This document shows positions 24,067 to 32,312 of a stretch of DNA of 64,000 bases, piece by piece. The stretch spans positions 1 to 64,000 of the forward strand of contig CAJTCH010000018.1 in the NCBI GenBank assembly GCA_910574715.1, written 5' to 3'. The notes under the pieces are model-generated. The model did not search any database. It was not told the DNA's origin and saw only the letters and a list, made by a program, of their open reading frames with translations. The DNA is from Lachnospiraceae bacterium (lineage in GTDB: Bacteria; Bacillota; Clostridia; Lachnospirales; Lachnospiraceae). Each line of letters begins with the position of its first letter. Position 1 is the stretch's first letter. Made by a program: the position numbers and the translations under genes.

Positions 24067-26097
24067 TCAGATTATTACACTGGAAGTTGTTTCATAATCT
24101 GGAAGATTCTTCACCCAGTCATTTTCAGTTTCTAAAAGTTCATCCGCAGCCTCATTGGCCATCTGAAGGATCTTCGCGTCCTGATACACGTCGCCAAGCC
24201 GGAAATCCATCAGTCCGCTCTGTCGGATACCGAACAGATCGCCCGGCCCGCGAAGCCTCAGATCTTCACTGGCAATCTTGAATCCGTCGTTAGATTTATT
24301 TAAAATAGAGAGACGCTCTTTCGTCTCCTTCGACTTCGAACCGCTCATGAAGATACAATAGGACTGATGACTTCCTCTACCGACCCTTCCGCGAAGCTGA
24401 TGGAGCTGAGCCAACCCAAACCGTTCCGCATTTTCGACCATCATCACCGCCGCGTTAGGCACGTCGATCCCTACTTCGATGACAGTTGTCGACACCAGGA
24501 TCTGAATCTCATTTCTCCCAAAACGATCCATGATATCGTCCTTCTCGGTCTGCCGCATCTTCCCGTGCAGATACGCCACACAGATTCCGTCTCCCATCTC
24601 GCTCTGCAGCATGGACGCATAGTCGATGACATTCTCCGCCTCTATGCTCTCGCTCTCCTCGACCATGGGACAGATCACATAACACTGCCGCCCTTCTGCC
24701 ACCTGCTTCTTCATGAATGTATATGCCGTCTGACGATACCCTGTGTCCACCACACAGTTTTTGATGGGCAGACGGTTTGCCGGAAGCTCGTCGATCACGG
24801 ATATATCGAGATCTCCATACAAGATAATGGCAAGCGTCCTTGGAATGGGCGTCGCGCTCATGACCAATACGTGGGGCACACCGCCCTTCCTGGCAAATGC
24901 TTCTCTTTGCTTCACACCGAATCTGTGCTGCTCGTCCGTCACCACAAGAGCCAGACAGTCGTAATTCACCGCACCCTGGATCAGCGCGTGAGTACCGATG
25001 ATGATCTTCGCATACCCGCACTCGATCCGGTCATAGGCCCTGCGCTTCTCCTTTGCCGTCATGGACCCGGTCAGAAGAACTACCTTAATCTTGATACCGT
25101 AAGTCTCGAATAAACTCGTGACAGATTCATAATGCTGTCTTGCCAGCACTTCTGTAGGCGCCATCATCGCCCCCTGATATCCGTTCAGCGCCGCAGTCAT
25201 CAGGGCAAGAACCGCCACGATCGTCTTGCCGGAGCCCACGTCACCCTGCACCAGCCTGGACATAGCTGTATCGCCGGATATATCCCTTAAGATCTCCGTC
25301 CAGACCTTCTGCTGCGCATTCGTCAACTGATAAGGAAGACCTTGTACGAAGGCTTCCACCTCCGGCTTCATCTCCATTCTATATTCATTCGCAAGTTTTT
25401 CATTTTTATCCTTAAGCTTGCGTATGGACAGAATGAATGCCAGAAATTCCTCGAATACCAGACGCTCTCTGGCGTGATAGAACACTTCCTTATCCTCCGG
25501 GAAATGAATTCCGCGCACCGCATAATTATATTCTGCCAGTCCATACTTAAGCCGGAGTCTGCCGGGCAGGCTGTCCGCCGCAAGATCCATCCCGTCCAAA
25601 GCCTGCCGGACCGCCTTCATCACCGCATTATTGGTAAGGCCTGAAGTCAGGCCGTAGAGCGGCTGCAGCGTATTCAGCCTGTCGGCATACTTCTCGCTTG
25701 GATAGAACATCTCCGGGTGCTCCATCACCAGGCCGTCCCTTCTTCGCAGCACTCTTCCCCGCAGGGTAAGCGAACCGCCCTTGGCAAATGTACTCCGAAG
25801 GAATGGCATACGGAACCAGATCACCTTAAGCGTCCCGGTGTGATCCTTCAGATACAGCGTCGTCACCTGCATCTTCGCGGTGCCCGACACCTGTACCCTT
25901 CCATAGATCGCGCCGCTAACCGTCTGCGTCCGCCCTTCCTCCAACTCGCTTACAGGAATCGGTTCTTCATAGACGTCATACCCTCTGGGATAGTACCGGA
26001 TCAGGTCGCCCACCGTACTGACGCCGACTTTCTCGAACAATCTCTGAGTCTTTTCACCGATTCCTTTCAGTTCCTTGATACTCGTCTTATCTATCAT
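24067..26097 (-). CDS. recG: ATP-dependent DNA helicase RecG
   Basis: A 676-aa helicase that remodels stalled forks and branched DNA. The N-terminal wedge/OB domain occupies about residues 1-150. Walker A is GDVGSGKT, the Walker B region reads TDEQHRFGVKQR, and the C-terminal helicase motifs include YLHGKM, STTVIEVGID and QLRGRVGR. Full length for the family. It starts 2 bp after the DAK2-domain gene, suggesting coupled translation, in the conserved Firmicutes order asp23-yloV-recG. Confidence 0.97.
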   Translation of the reverse strand: MIDKTSIKELKGIGEKTQRLFEKVGVSTVGDLIRYYPRGYDVYEEPIPVSELEEGRTQTVSGAIYGRVQVSGTAKMQVTTLYLKDHTGTLKVIWFRMPFLRSTFAKGGSLTLRGRVLRRRDGLVMEHPEMFYPSEKYADRLNTLQPLYGLTSGLTNNAVMKAVRQALDGMDLAADSLPGRLRLKYGLAEYNYAVRGIHFPEDKEVFYHARERLVFEEFLAFILSIRKLKDKNEKLANEYRMEMKPEVEAFVQGLPYQLTNAQQKVWTEILRDISGDTAMSRLVQGDVGSGKTIVAVLALMTAALNGYQGAMMAPTEVLARQHYESVTSLFETYGIKIKVVLLTGSMTAKEKRRAYDRIECGYAKIIIGTHALIQGAVNYDCLALVVTDEQHRFGVKQREAFARKGGVPHVLVMSATPIPRTLAIILYGDLDISVIDELPANRLPIKNCVVDTGYRQTAYTFMKKQVAEGRQCYVICPMVEESESIEAENVIDYASMLQSEMGDGICVAYLHGKMRQTEKDDIMDRFGRNEIQILVSTTVIEVGIDVPNAAVMMVENAERFGLAQLHQLRGRVGRGSHQSYCIFMSGSKSKETKERLSILNKSNDGFKIASEDLRLRGPGDLFGIRQSGLMDFRLGDVYQDAKILQMANEAADELLETENDWVKNLPDYETTSSVII

Positions 26098-26099
26098 AG

Positions 26100-27791
26100 T
26101 TACTCGACTGCGAGAACATAATAATAGATCGGCTGTCCGCCAAAATGCGCATCCACATCCAGATCCGGATAGATCTCCTCAATCTGTGCGATAAACCGCT
26201 CGGCGTCCTCTTCCTTCACTTCCTCGCCGTAATACAGGCTGATCAGTTCAGAATCCTCATCCACAAGCTGCGCAAGCAGTTCCTTCGTCGTCTCTTCCAC
26301 ACTTCTGCCTACCGCAAGGATCCCCGCATCGCCGATCCCCATGATATCGCCCTCATGGATCTCCTTATCATCAATGTGCGTATCCCTGACCGCATAGGTA
26401 ACCTGACCGGACTTCACATTCTTGATGCCTTCCAGCATCGCTTCCTCATTCTCCTTCACACCGGCTTCCGGCACGAAATTAATGATCGCCGTAATGCCCT
26501 GAGGAACCGTCTTCGCAGGGATCACCACGATCTCCTTATCCTCTACCAACGCCTTCGCCTGATTCGCGGCAAGCACGATATTCTTGTTATTCGGAAGGAT
26601 AAATACACAATCCGCGTTCACCTGGTCGATGGCATTGAGCATATCCTCCGTACTGGGATTCATGGTCTGGCCGCCCTCGATGATATGGTCGACCCCAAGC
26701 TCCTTGAAGATCTCGTTCATCCCTTCCCCGATGGACACCGCGATGAATCCCATCGGCTTCCTTGGTTCATCACTCTTCTTAGCCAGGCTCTCCGACTCCT
26801 TCTTTGCCGCTTCCTGCGCCGCGATCTTCTCGGCGTCACGGATCAGCTTCTCCTGATGCTCCTCACGCATATTGTCGATCTTCATACGCGACAGCTGGCC
26901 GTACGTAAGCGCCCTCTGGATCGCAAGCCCCGGATCGTTGGTGTGCACATGCACCTTCACCACGTCTTCATCCGCGACACAGACGATAGAATCTCCGATC
27001 GAAGACAGATACTCCTTGAAATCCTGCTCATTCTCGTCCGTGAATTCCTTCTCCGTCAGGATGATGAACTCCGTACAGTATCCGAACTTGATGTCCGCCG
27101 CCTCGCCCGCATCAGAAGCCGTAATCTTCACGCCGGTTCCCGCTCCCGGAGCGATCGCGCTGTAGTCCACCTCTTTCCCAAGGAATGCGTCATAAGCTCC
27201 CCTGATCACTTCCACAAGACCCTGGCCGCCGGAATCAACAACCCCGGCTTCCTTAAGTACCGGAAGCATATCAGGCGTCTTCTCAAGCACCTCCTCGGCA
27301 TGACGGATCACTTCTGGAAGAAATACCTCCAGATCGTCCGTCTCCTCCGCCATCTCGGCCGCCTTATCCGCGATACCGCTTGCCACCGTAAGGATCGTCC
27401 CTTCCTTCGGCTTCATGACCGCCTTGTACGCCGTATCCCTCGCCCTTGCGCAGGCCGCCGCAAGACCTCTCACGTCGATCTGCTTCTCCTCGCGGATCGA
27501 CTTGGTGAAGCCTCTTAGAAGCTGTGACAGGATCACGCCGGAATTCCCCCTTGCACCCCGCAGGGAACCAGAAGAGACCGCCTTCGCAAGCTCCTTCATA
27601 TCAGGCTTCTCAAGCGCCGTCACTTCCTTTGCCGCAGCCATGATCGTAAGCGACATATTCGTCCCCGTATCCCCGTCTGGTACCGGGAATACGTTCAGTT
27701 CATTGATATATTCTTTCTTCGCCTCAATATTCTGTGCACCTGCCAAGAACATCTTCGCAAGCATATCCACATTAATCGTCTTCGTAGCCAC
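26100..27791 (-). CDS. fakA: DAK2-domain kinase, FakA/YloV-like
   Basis: A 563-aa protein. The N-terminal DAK2 domain has the ATP/Mg-binding ELNVFPVPDGDTGTNM and the SLRGARGNSGVILSQ motif, followed by a middle domain and a C-terminal DegV-like region. Family members phosphorylate fatty acids bound to FakB (DegV) proteins for phospholipid synthesis. The start is GTG at 27791 with AAGGAGG ten bases upstream. Gene order with asp23 and recG is that of B. subtilis yloU-yloV-recG. Confidence 0.9.
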   Translation of the reverse strand: MATKTINVDMLAKMFLAGAQNIEAKKEYINELNVFPVPDGDTGTNMSLTIMAAAKEVTALEKPDMKELAKAVSSGSLRGARGNSGVILSQLLRGFTKSIREEKQIDVRGLAAACARARDTAYKAVMKPKEGTILTVASGIADKAAEMAEETDDLEVFLPEVIRHAEEVLEKTPDMLPVLKEAGVVDSGGQGLVEVIRGAYDAFLGKEVDYSAIAPGAGTGVKITASDAGEAADIKFGYCTEFIILTEKEFTDENEQDFKEYLSSIGDSIVCVADEDVVKVHVHTNDPGLAIQRALTYGQLSRMKIDNMREEHQEKLIRDAEKIAAQEAAKKESESLAKKSDEPRKPMGFIAVSIGEGMNEIFKELGVDHIIEGGQTMNPSTEDMLNAIDQVNADCVFILPNNKNIVLAANQAKALVEDKEIVVIPAKTVPQGITAIINFVPEAGVKENEEAMLEGIKNVKSGQVTYAVRDTHIDDKEIHEGDIMGIGDAGILAVGRSVEETTKELLAQLVDEDSELISLYYGEEVKEEDAERFIAQIEEIYPDLDVDAHFGGQPIYYYVLAVE

Positions 27792-27811
27792 TTCTTATGT
27801 TCCTCCTTAAC

Positions 27812-28171
27812 TTAATCGATGACTTTAACGCCTTCAATGTAGATATTGATCTTATCTACCGGCATCCCTGAAAATTCTTCTACTTTATATTTTACATTGC
27901 TGATCAAATTCTCAGTCACGGCTGAAATACTCACACCATATGCGACAACAATATGAAAGTTGATACTGATATGGTTCTCATCCGATATCGCTACCTTGAT
28001 CCCCTTCGTCAGGCTCTCTCTCTTAAGCAAATGCACCAGCCCGTCCTTCATATTCACCGCAGCCATTCCTACTATACCAAAACATTCCACTGCAACGGTT
28101 CCTGCGTACTTCGCTACCACTTCCGGATCGATCGTAACGATTCCAAGATCCGTACTCATACATCCTTTCAT
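27812..28171 (-). CDS. Asp23/Gls24 family envelope stress protein (YloU-like)
   Basis: A 119-aa Asp23/Gls24 protein with the characteristic GIVTIDPEVVAKYAG start and the ISINFHIVVAYG core. Members associate with the membrane and are linked to envelope stress. The exact role is unclear. AGGAGG lies eight bases before the ATG at 28171. It is the first gene of the yloU-yloV-recG unit and is 20 bp upstream of the kinase gene. Confidence 0.92.
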   Translation of the reverse strand: MKGCMSTDLGIVTIDPEVVAKYAGTVAVECFGIVGMAAVNMKDGLVHLLKRESLTKGIKVAISDENHISINFHIVVAYGVSISAVTENLISNVKYKVEEFSGMPVDKINIYIEGVKVID

Positions 28172-28252
28172 ATCTGAAACCTCCTGTCATCCTTCTGAAC
28201 TATGGTACACTAGAGATATTATACCCTTTTTTTCCATATATTACAACAAATA

Positions 28253-28285
28253 AAAACTCAGATCTCGAAATGAAATCTGAGTTTT
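28253..28285. terminator. bidirectional terminator between rpmB and the asp23 gene
   Basis: Perfect 11-bp stem AAAACTCAGAT/ATCTGAGTTTT with an 11-base loop, eight bases past the rpmB stop, with A/T runs usable on either strand. Confidence 0.85.
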
Positions 28286-28293
28286 AATCTTCC

Positions 28294-28482
28294 CTATGCA
28301 CGCTCAACTTTTCCTGACTTTAAGCAAGAAGTACAAACATACATCTTCTTTGTTCCACCATTCTCCGTCTTAACACGAACTGACTTAACGTTTGATTTCC
28401 ACATCTTTGGTGTCTTTCTATGAGAGTGGCTTACATTGTTCCCAAAGTGAGCACCCTTTTCACAAATAGCACATTTAGCCAT
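28294..28482 (-). CDS. rpmB: 50S ribosomal protein L28
   Basis: A 62-aa protein with the L28 pattern: an AKCAICEKGAHFGNNVSHSH start, then RKTPKMWKSNVKSVRV, and a second Cys pair (CTSC) near the C-terminus. The two Cys pairs indicate the zinc-binding version. AGGAGG precedes the ATG. It stands alone, opposite in layout to the asp23 operon, with its own promoter and terminator. Confidence 0.97.
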   Translation of the reverse strand: MAKCAICEKGAHFGNNVSHSHRKTPKMWKSNVKSVRVKTENGGTKKMYVCTSCLKSGKVERA

Positions 28483-28538
28483 GACTGCACCTCCTAACGC
28501 TCCATATATAGTCTGACAAGCAGACTCACAACACTAGT

Positions 28539-28567
28539 ATCTTAACAGATGGAAAGAAGAATTGCAA
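28539..28567 (-). promoter_or_regulatory. rpmB promoter
   Basis: Minus-strand TTGCAA at 28562-28567, a 17-bp spacer and TAAGAT at 28539-28544 with an extended TG, giving a leader of about 50 nt before rpmB. Confidence 0.6.
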
Positions 28568-28679
28568 GCATTATTTGTGCTTTTTCGGGTTTTTTTGGAA
28601 ATTAACCGAGAACCACGGTGAACATATTCTTCCCCTCCAAGCCCTAGCCCGGTTCCACCATTGGTCTTTCATAACACTA

Positions 28680-28817
28680 TTAGCAACAAAACAAATTATA
28701 TCCCGCCAGTATACACAATATGATACACAGCACCTCTACGAACGTGTTCGGCAGAATCAGAGCCAATATCATCCCCACCGCCACACAGAACAGGGCAAAT
28801 CCTACTACCCGCTTCAT
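28680..28817 (-). CDS. 45-aa membrane protein of unknown function
   Basis: A short frame with ATG at 28817 behind AAGGGTGGCAGG and a stop at 28680-28682. The product starts MKRVVGFALF, has two hydrophobic stretches (about residues 4-22 and 27-42) around a short polar turn with LPNTF, and ends GYNLFCC with a paired Cys. The hydrophobicity, start signal and position 80 bp after the GerW gene support a real gene. I do not know a function. A sporulation-linked role would be a guess from the neighbour only. Confidence 0.6.
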   Translation of the reverse strand: MKRVVGFALFCVAVGMILALILPNTFVEVLCIILCILAGYNLFCC

Positions 28818-28897
28818 CCCTGCCACCCTTGCCTCTGTTTTCTATATCATATGTGCATACTCCTGTAAAAATGCGTAAATCCTGCGCCGTATCAGAT

Positions 28898-29302
28898 CTA
28901 TTCCGCGAAATCCTCATCATCCGCACGGTCCAGGATGTCCACCACATCCTCCTCCGTCATCTTGTCTTCCTTCTTAGACCCAAACCGGTCGATTACATCC
29001 GGCACCATATCCAGGATCTTCGTCATGGTATCCTGATTCTTGACATTCACGAGCTTCGTGTGTCCGTTCTGAATTACAAGCACCGCACTTGGCGTCATCT
29101 TACCTCCAAGTCCTCCCGCGCCCTTCTCCTTGCTGTCCCCGTTGAATGCTCCCGCGCCCACCGCGAAAGACACATCCACCAGAGGAAGGATGATCGTATC
29201 ACCGATATGGATTGCCTCTCCCACCACCGTCTTAGATGAGATCACACCATTCATACCTTGAAACAGGGCCTCTACTGCTCCTTTAAATTGATTCTCCGCC
29301 AT
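28898..29302 (-). CDS. ytfJ: GerW/YtfJ family sporulation protein
   Basis: A 134-aa protein of the GerW family. It has the conserved VVGEAIHIGDTIILPLVDVSFAVGAG-type core (about residues 26-52), a Gly-rich KGAGGLGGKMTPSAVLVI segment, and an acidic tail. In Bacillus the protein is made in the forespore and is needed for normal germination with some nutrients. It follows the DUF2953 gene by 14 bp, the same pairing as ytfI-ytfJ in Bacillus. Confidence 0.93.
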   Translation of the reverse strand: MAENQFKGAVEALFQGMNGVISSKTVVGEAIHIGDTIILPLVDVSFAVGAGAFNGDSKEKGAGGLGGKMTPSAVLVIQNGHTKLVNVKNQDTMTKILDMVPDVIDRFGSKKEDKMTEEDVVDILDRADDEDFAE

Positions 29303-29316
29303 AATCTTTACTCCTT

Positions 29317-30501
29317 TTATAATTTAAAATTCCTTACATGCCTGTACGTCATACGCACGTCCTTACACCACACAAGCTTCCACAACAGCCACACGAAATA
29401 ACTTACCTTGATCTTCCCTGCGACCTCCAGATTCCCGTCAAGAACCTTCCGCTCAAAGTCCGGATACACCCTGACATCATCACCCAGGAACGGATACATG
29501 ACGCTGATCCCTGCCAGAATCCTTCCTGTGAGGGACGGATCTTCAAACCCATAGCGGACTCTGGCGGCGACTCTCTTCGGCCTAAGCTTCCGAAGCAGCC
29601 TCCACAGCTCATCCTTCGCCTTCACGAACGCCTTCTTATGGATCTCGTCTGTCAGGAAGTCAACGATCTTGTCCTTCTTACCCTTAAGCGATTCTATCTT
29701 CTCACTGATATTCTCAATACTGTCCTTCATCTTCGCGGGAATATCTGCGATCTTCCGATACAGTCCGGTTATTTTTTGCCAAATGCTCTGACAGAGGTCT
29801 GTAATTTTCTGCCATATAGATCTGTGTTCTTCTTCACAGCCCGCGCCGCAGTCTGAAGCCTCGCAAGGCTCCCCACACGAGCCTTCTTCGCTCTTCGCAG
29901 CATCTTCCCCAGAAACTTCACAGAGCTGCCCGACCTCTTTAACCTCACCGGTATCAGCACTTTCTTCTTCGCCTTCCACAGCTTCGGCAAGTTCTTTCCT
30001 GTCTTCTTTGCTTTCCACAGCTTCGCCAGACTCTTCCCTGCACCGCCTCGTTTCTTCCACCATAACATTACCGGGCTCTTTGCCCTCTTCTTCCACAGCT
30101 TCGGCATTCTCTTTCCCGTCTTCTTCCAGATCTTCACCGGCATTTTCTTCTTCGCCTTCTTCAACATCTTCCCATAATTCTTCCATTTCTTTGTCATACG
30201 TTTCCACCTCTGATCTTATCGTACTTTTCTCTTCCTGGCCGCTCCTTATGTTCTTCCATGCGATCCGGATCCGCCAGGTCAGTTCCTTCTCCTCATAACA
30301 CGCATAGAACCCCACCAGGTGCAAAAGCCACGTTACCCTGGCACCTGCACGGATCCCCGCAAACGTACCGTCACAGGAAGCCCTGATGTCATACCTGACC
30401 GGCACATAGAGAACAACACAAGCCAGCAATACAAGTATCCCCAGTATCGCTGCAAATATAATCCCTATGACCTTCAAGATAAGCACTAGAATATGTAGCA
30501 T
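29317..30501 (-). CDS. DUF2953 membrane protein with long acidic insert (YtfI-like)
   Basis: A 394-aa protein. One N-terminal transmembrane helix (about residues 5-33) is followed by the start of the DUF2953 domain. A Glu-rich, repetitive low-complexity insert of about 130 residues follows, with many EEGKE/ESKED-type units and a few Cys. The second part of the domain contains the AARVRYGFEDPSLTGRILAG motif. DUF2953 proteins usually precede ytfJ and have no defined activity. The start nearly abuts the preceding stop (TAAGATG), implying coupling. The large charged insert is unusual for the family and probably lies on one side of the membrane. Confidence 0.85.
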   Translation of the reverse strand: MLHILVLILKVIGIIFAAILGILVLLACVVLYVPVRYDIRASCDGTFAGIRAGARVTWLLHLVGFYACYEEKELTWRIRIAWKNIRSGQEEKSTIRSEVETYDKEMEELWEDVEEGEEENAGEDLEEDGKENAEAVEEEGKEPGNVMVEETRRCREESGEAVESKEDRKELAEAVEGEEESADTGEVKEVGQLCEVSGEDAAKSEEGSCGEPCEASDCGAGCEEEHRSIWQKITDLCQSIWQKITGLYRKIADIPAKMKDSIENISEKIESLKGKKDKIVDFLTDEIHKKAFVKAKDELWRLLRKLRPKRVAARVRYGFEDPSLTGRILAGISVMYPFLGDDVRVYPDFERKVLDGNLEVAGKIKVSYFVWLLWKLVWCKDVRMTYRHVRNFKL

Positions 30502-30502
30502 C

Positions 30503-30823
30503 TTACTCTTCCTGTTCTCTCTCTAATATAAAGGAGCGAATGTCTGCCCCTTTTGTCTTATTATACACTTCCTGAGCGATTTCTCCCACCATTTCTACCG
30601 CATCTTCATAACCTTTTGCAATGCCGACCACGAAAAAATCATCATGGGGAAACTCCGGCTGCAGCAAGACCATCGAATGATAGATCTCCAACTGGTCCTC
30701 CCCATTCATGGGAAGCGTTATGATATGGATATTCATCTGCAGCTTATTTTCTTCAAGCTTACGGATCACTTGATCCTTCTTCCTGATCCCTTTTGCCAGA
30801 TATAGATGTTTATAGTATCTCAT
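30503..30823 (-). CDS. conserved small protein of unknown function
   Basis: A 106-aa soluble protein. The ATG at 30823 is preferred because GAGGGTGG precedes it. The frame extends upstream only into the PBP gene. It has an alternating alpha/beta appearance (HLYLAKGIRKKDQVIRKLEEN, then FFVVGIAKGYEDAVEMV). I do not recognise the family. It lies between the PBP2-like gene and the DUF2953 gene and is coupled to the latter. Confidence 0.75.
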   Translation of the reverse strand: MRYYKHLYLAKGIRKKDQVIRKLEENKLQMNIHIITLPMNGEDQLEIYHSMVLLQPEFPHDDFFVVGIAKGYEDAVEMVGEIAQEVYNKTKGADIRSFILEREQEE

Positions 30824-30860
30824 ATTCCACCCTCTTTGTATACCAAAAATATGAAAAAAA

Positions 30861-32312
30861 TCAGTAATACGCGTCAAACACCTGCTTCGCCACATTCACA
30901 GCCTTCGCCGCTCCGTCCGCAGATTCAATGATCACGCTGATAGCAAGCTCCGGATTATCCACATTGGTCATACCGATGAACCAGGAATGATCCTTCTCCT
31001 TATCAGAGCTGTACTCCGCCGTACCGGTCTTCCCCGCCGCCGTATAGCTCTGCCCGCTTAATACCGACGCCGTGCCGTAATCCACAACACCCGTCATATA
31101 CTGCTTCAACTGGGACGCCTCCTCCGGCGTCATCAGGTTCTTGTACTCCTTGGGCAGATTCTTCTCCACCTCCTGCCCGGAATGATTCGTAATCGAATCC
31201 ACCAGATACGGCCGCATCAGCGTCCCCCCATTGGCGATGGCGCTGGCGATCAGCGCCATATGGTAAGGGCTGACCTGGGTCTGTCCCTGCCCCATGGCAG
31301 TCATCATCTTCTCCCCGTCTACAGAAGAAGCATTCAGCTGAAATCTGCTCTGGCTGTATGGAAGGTCCGAAGGAAGCTTGGAATCAAACAGTACCGCCTT
31401 TGCCGTACTCTTGAACCGCTCCGCATCCAGCGCCAAACCGATATTACAGAAAGAAGTGTTGCACGAATAAGCCATACTGTCCGCAAATGAAACCTGGCCG
31501 TGGACATTCCCCCCGTAGCAGTGAATGGAAACTCCGCCCTGCTCGATCACACCGCTGCATTGATAGCTGTAGTCCATATACGCCGGATTCTCCCGCATAT
31601 ATTCCAGCGCCGTCACCACCTTGAAGGTAGAACCCGGCGCATACTGTCCCTGCGTCGCCCGATTAAGAAGCTCACTGTCTTCGCTGGAATTCAGATATTC
31701 CCAGTTTGCCGACAATGCATTGGGATCAAAATCCGGCTTGGACACCATCGCCAGGATCTTCCCGGTAGAAGGCTCTATCACCACGACCGCCCCCTTAAGG
31801 TCTCCCAGCGCATGATAAGCGGCCTGCTGCAGATTCAGATCCAGCGTCGACACAATACTGTCGCCCCTGTGCTTCTGATCCTGGAATTCGTCCTTAAGCT
31901 TGCTTAGAAAAAATGCGTTCGAGGTAAGCAACTCAAAATTCATCTTTGATTCCAGCCCCGCCTTGCCGTGGTCACTGTACCCGATCACGTGGGCAAACAT
32001 ACTGCCGTAAGGGTATTCCCGCGTCTCTGACCCGTCGTCCCCTACCCGGGTCGTGGCAAGGACGACCCCGTTCTTGTCCAGGATATCCCCCCGGACCACC
32101 CGCTCCGCATAAGCATCCTTCCTCGCATTATACGGACTCTGGATCAGCTCCTGGCTTTTGACCACCTGAAAATGTACGATATACCCCATCATCCCCAGAA
32201 ACAGCACCACGAAGATATACGTGACCCTGGCAAACTCCTTGTTCCTGACCCTCTTTTCCCTGGCCCGCTTCCTATCTCTTTTTCCTGCCGCGCGGCGCTC
32301 TCTCCAGCTCAT
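30861..32312 (-). CDS. class B penicillin-binding protein (PBP2/PbpA-like transpeptidase)
   Basis: A basic N-terminus leads into one membrane helix (about residues 28-48) and a short dimerisation domain. The transpeptidase domain shows SxxK in APGSTFKVV, SxN as SCN in YSCNTSF, and KTG in AAGKTGTAEYS. About 483 aa from the chosen ATG at 32312. ATGs at 32327 and 32339 are possible, and all overlap the end of the FtsW-like gene. It cross-links peptidoglycan outside the membrane together with the SEDS glycosyltransferase encoded directly upstream. The lack of long PASTA or pedestal domains fits the short PbpA/SpoVD-like forms paired with FtsW in Clostridia and Actinobacteria. Confidence 0.9.
   Translation of the reverse strand: MSWRERRAAGKRDRKRAREKRVRNKEFARVTYIFVVLFLGMMGYIVHFQVVKSQELIQSPYNARKDAYAERVVRGDILDKNGVVLATTRVGDDGSETREYPYGSMFAHVIGYSDHGKAGLESKMNFELLTSNAFFLSKLKDEFQDQKHRGDSIVSTLDLNLQQAAYHALGDLKGAVVVIEPSTGKILAMVSKPDFDPNALSANWEYLNSSEDSELLNRATQGQYAPGSTFKVVTALEYMRENPAYMDYSYQCSGVIEQGGVSIHCYGGNVHGQVSFADSMAYSCNTSFCNIGLALDAERFKSTAKAVLFDSKLPSDLPYSQSRFQLNASSVDGEKMMTAMGQGQTQVSPYHMALIASAIANGGTLMRPYLVDSITNHSGQEVEKNLPKEYKNLMTPEEASQLKQYMTGVVDYGTASVLSGQSYTAAGKTGTAEYSSDKEKDHSWFIGMTNVDNPELAISVIIESADGAAKAVNVAKQVFDAYY

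Noticed and set aside
26145-27518. A 457-codon open frame antisense to the FakA-like gene
   Set aside because: Shadow frame with His/Arg/Leu bias produced by the codon usage of the real gene. No start signal.
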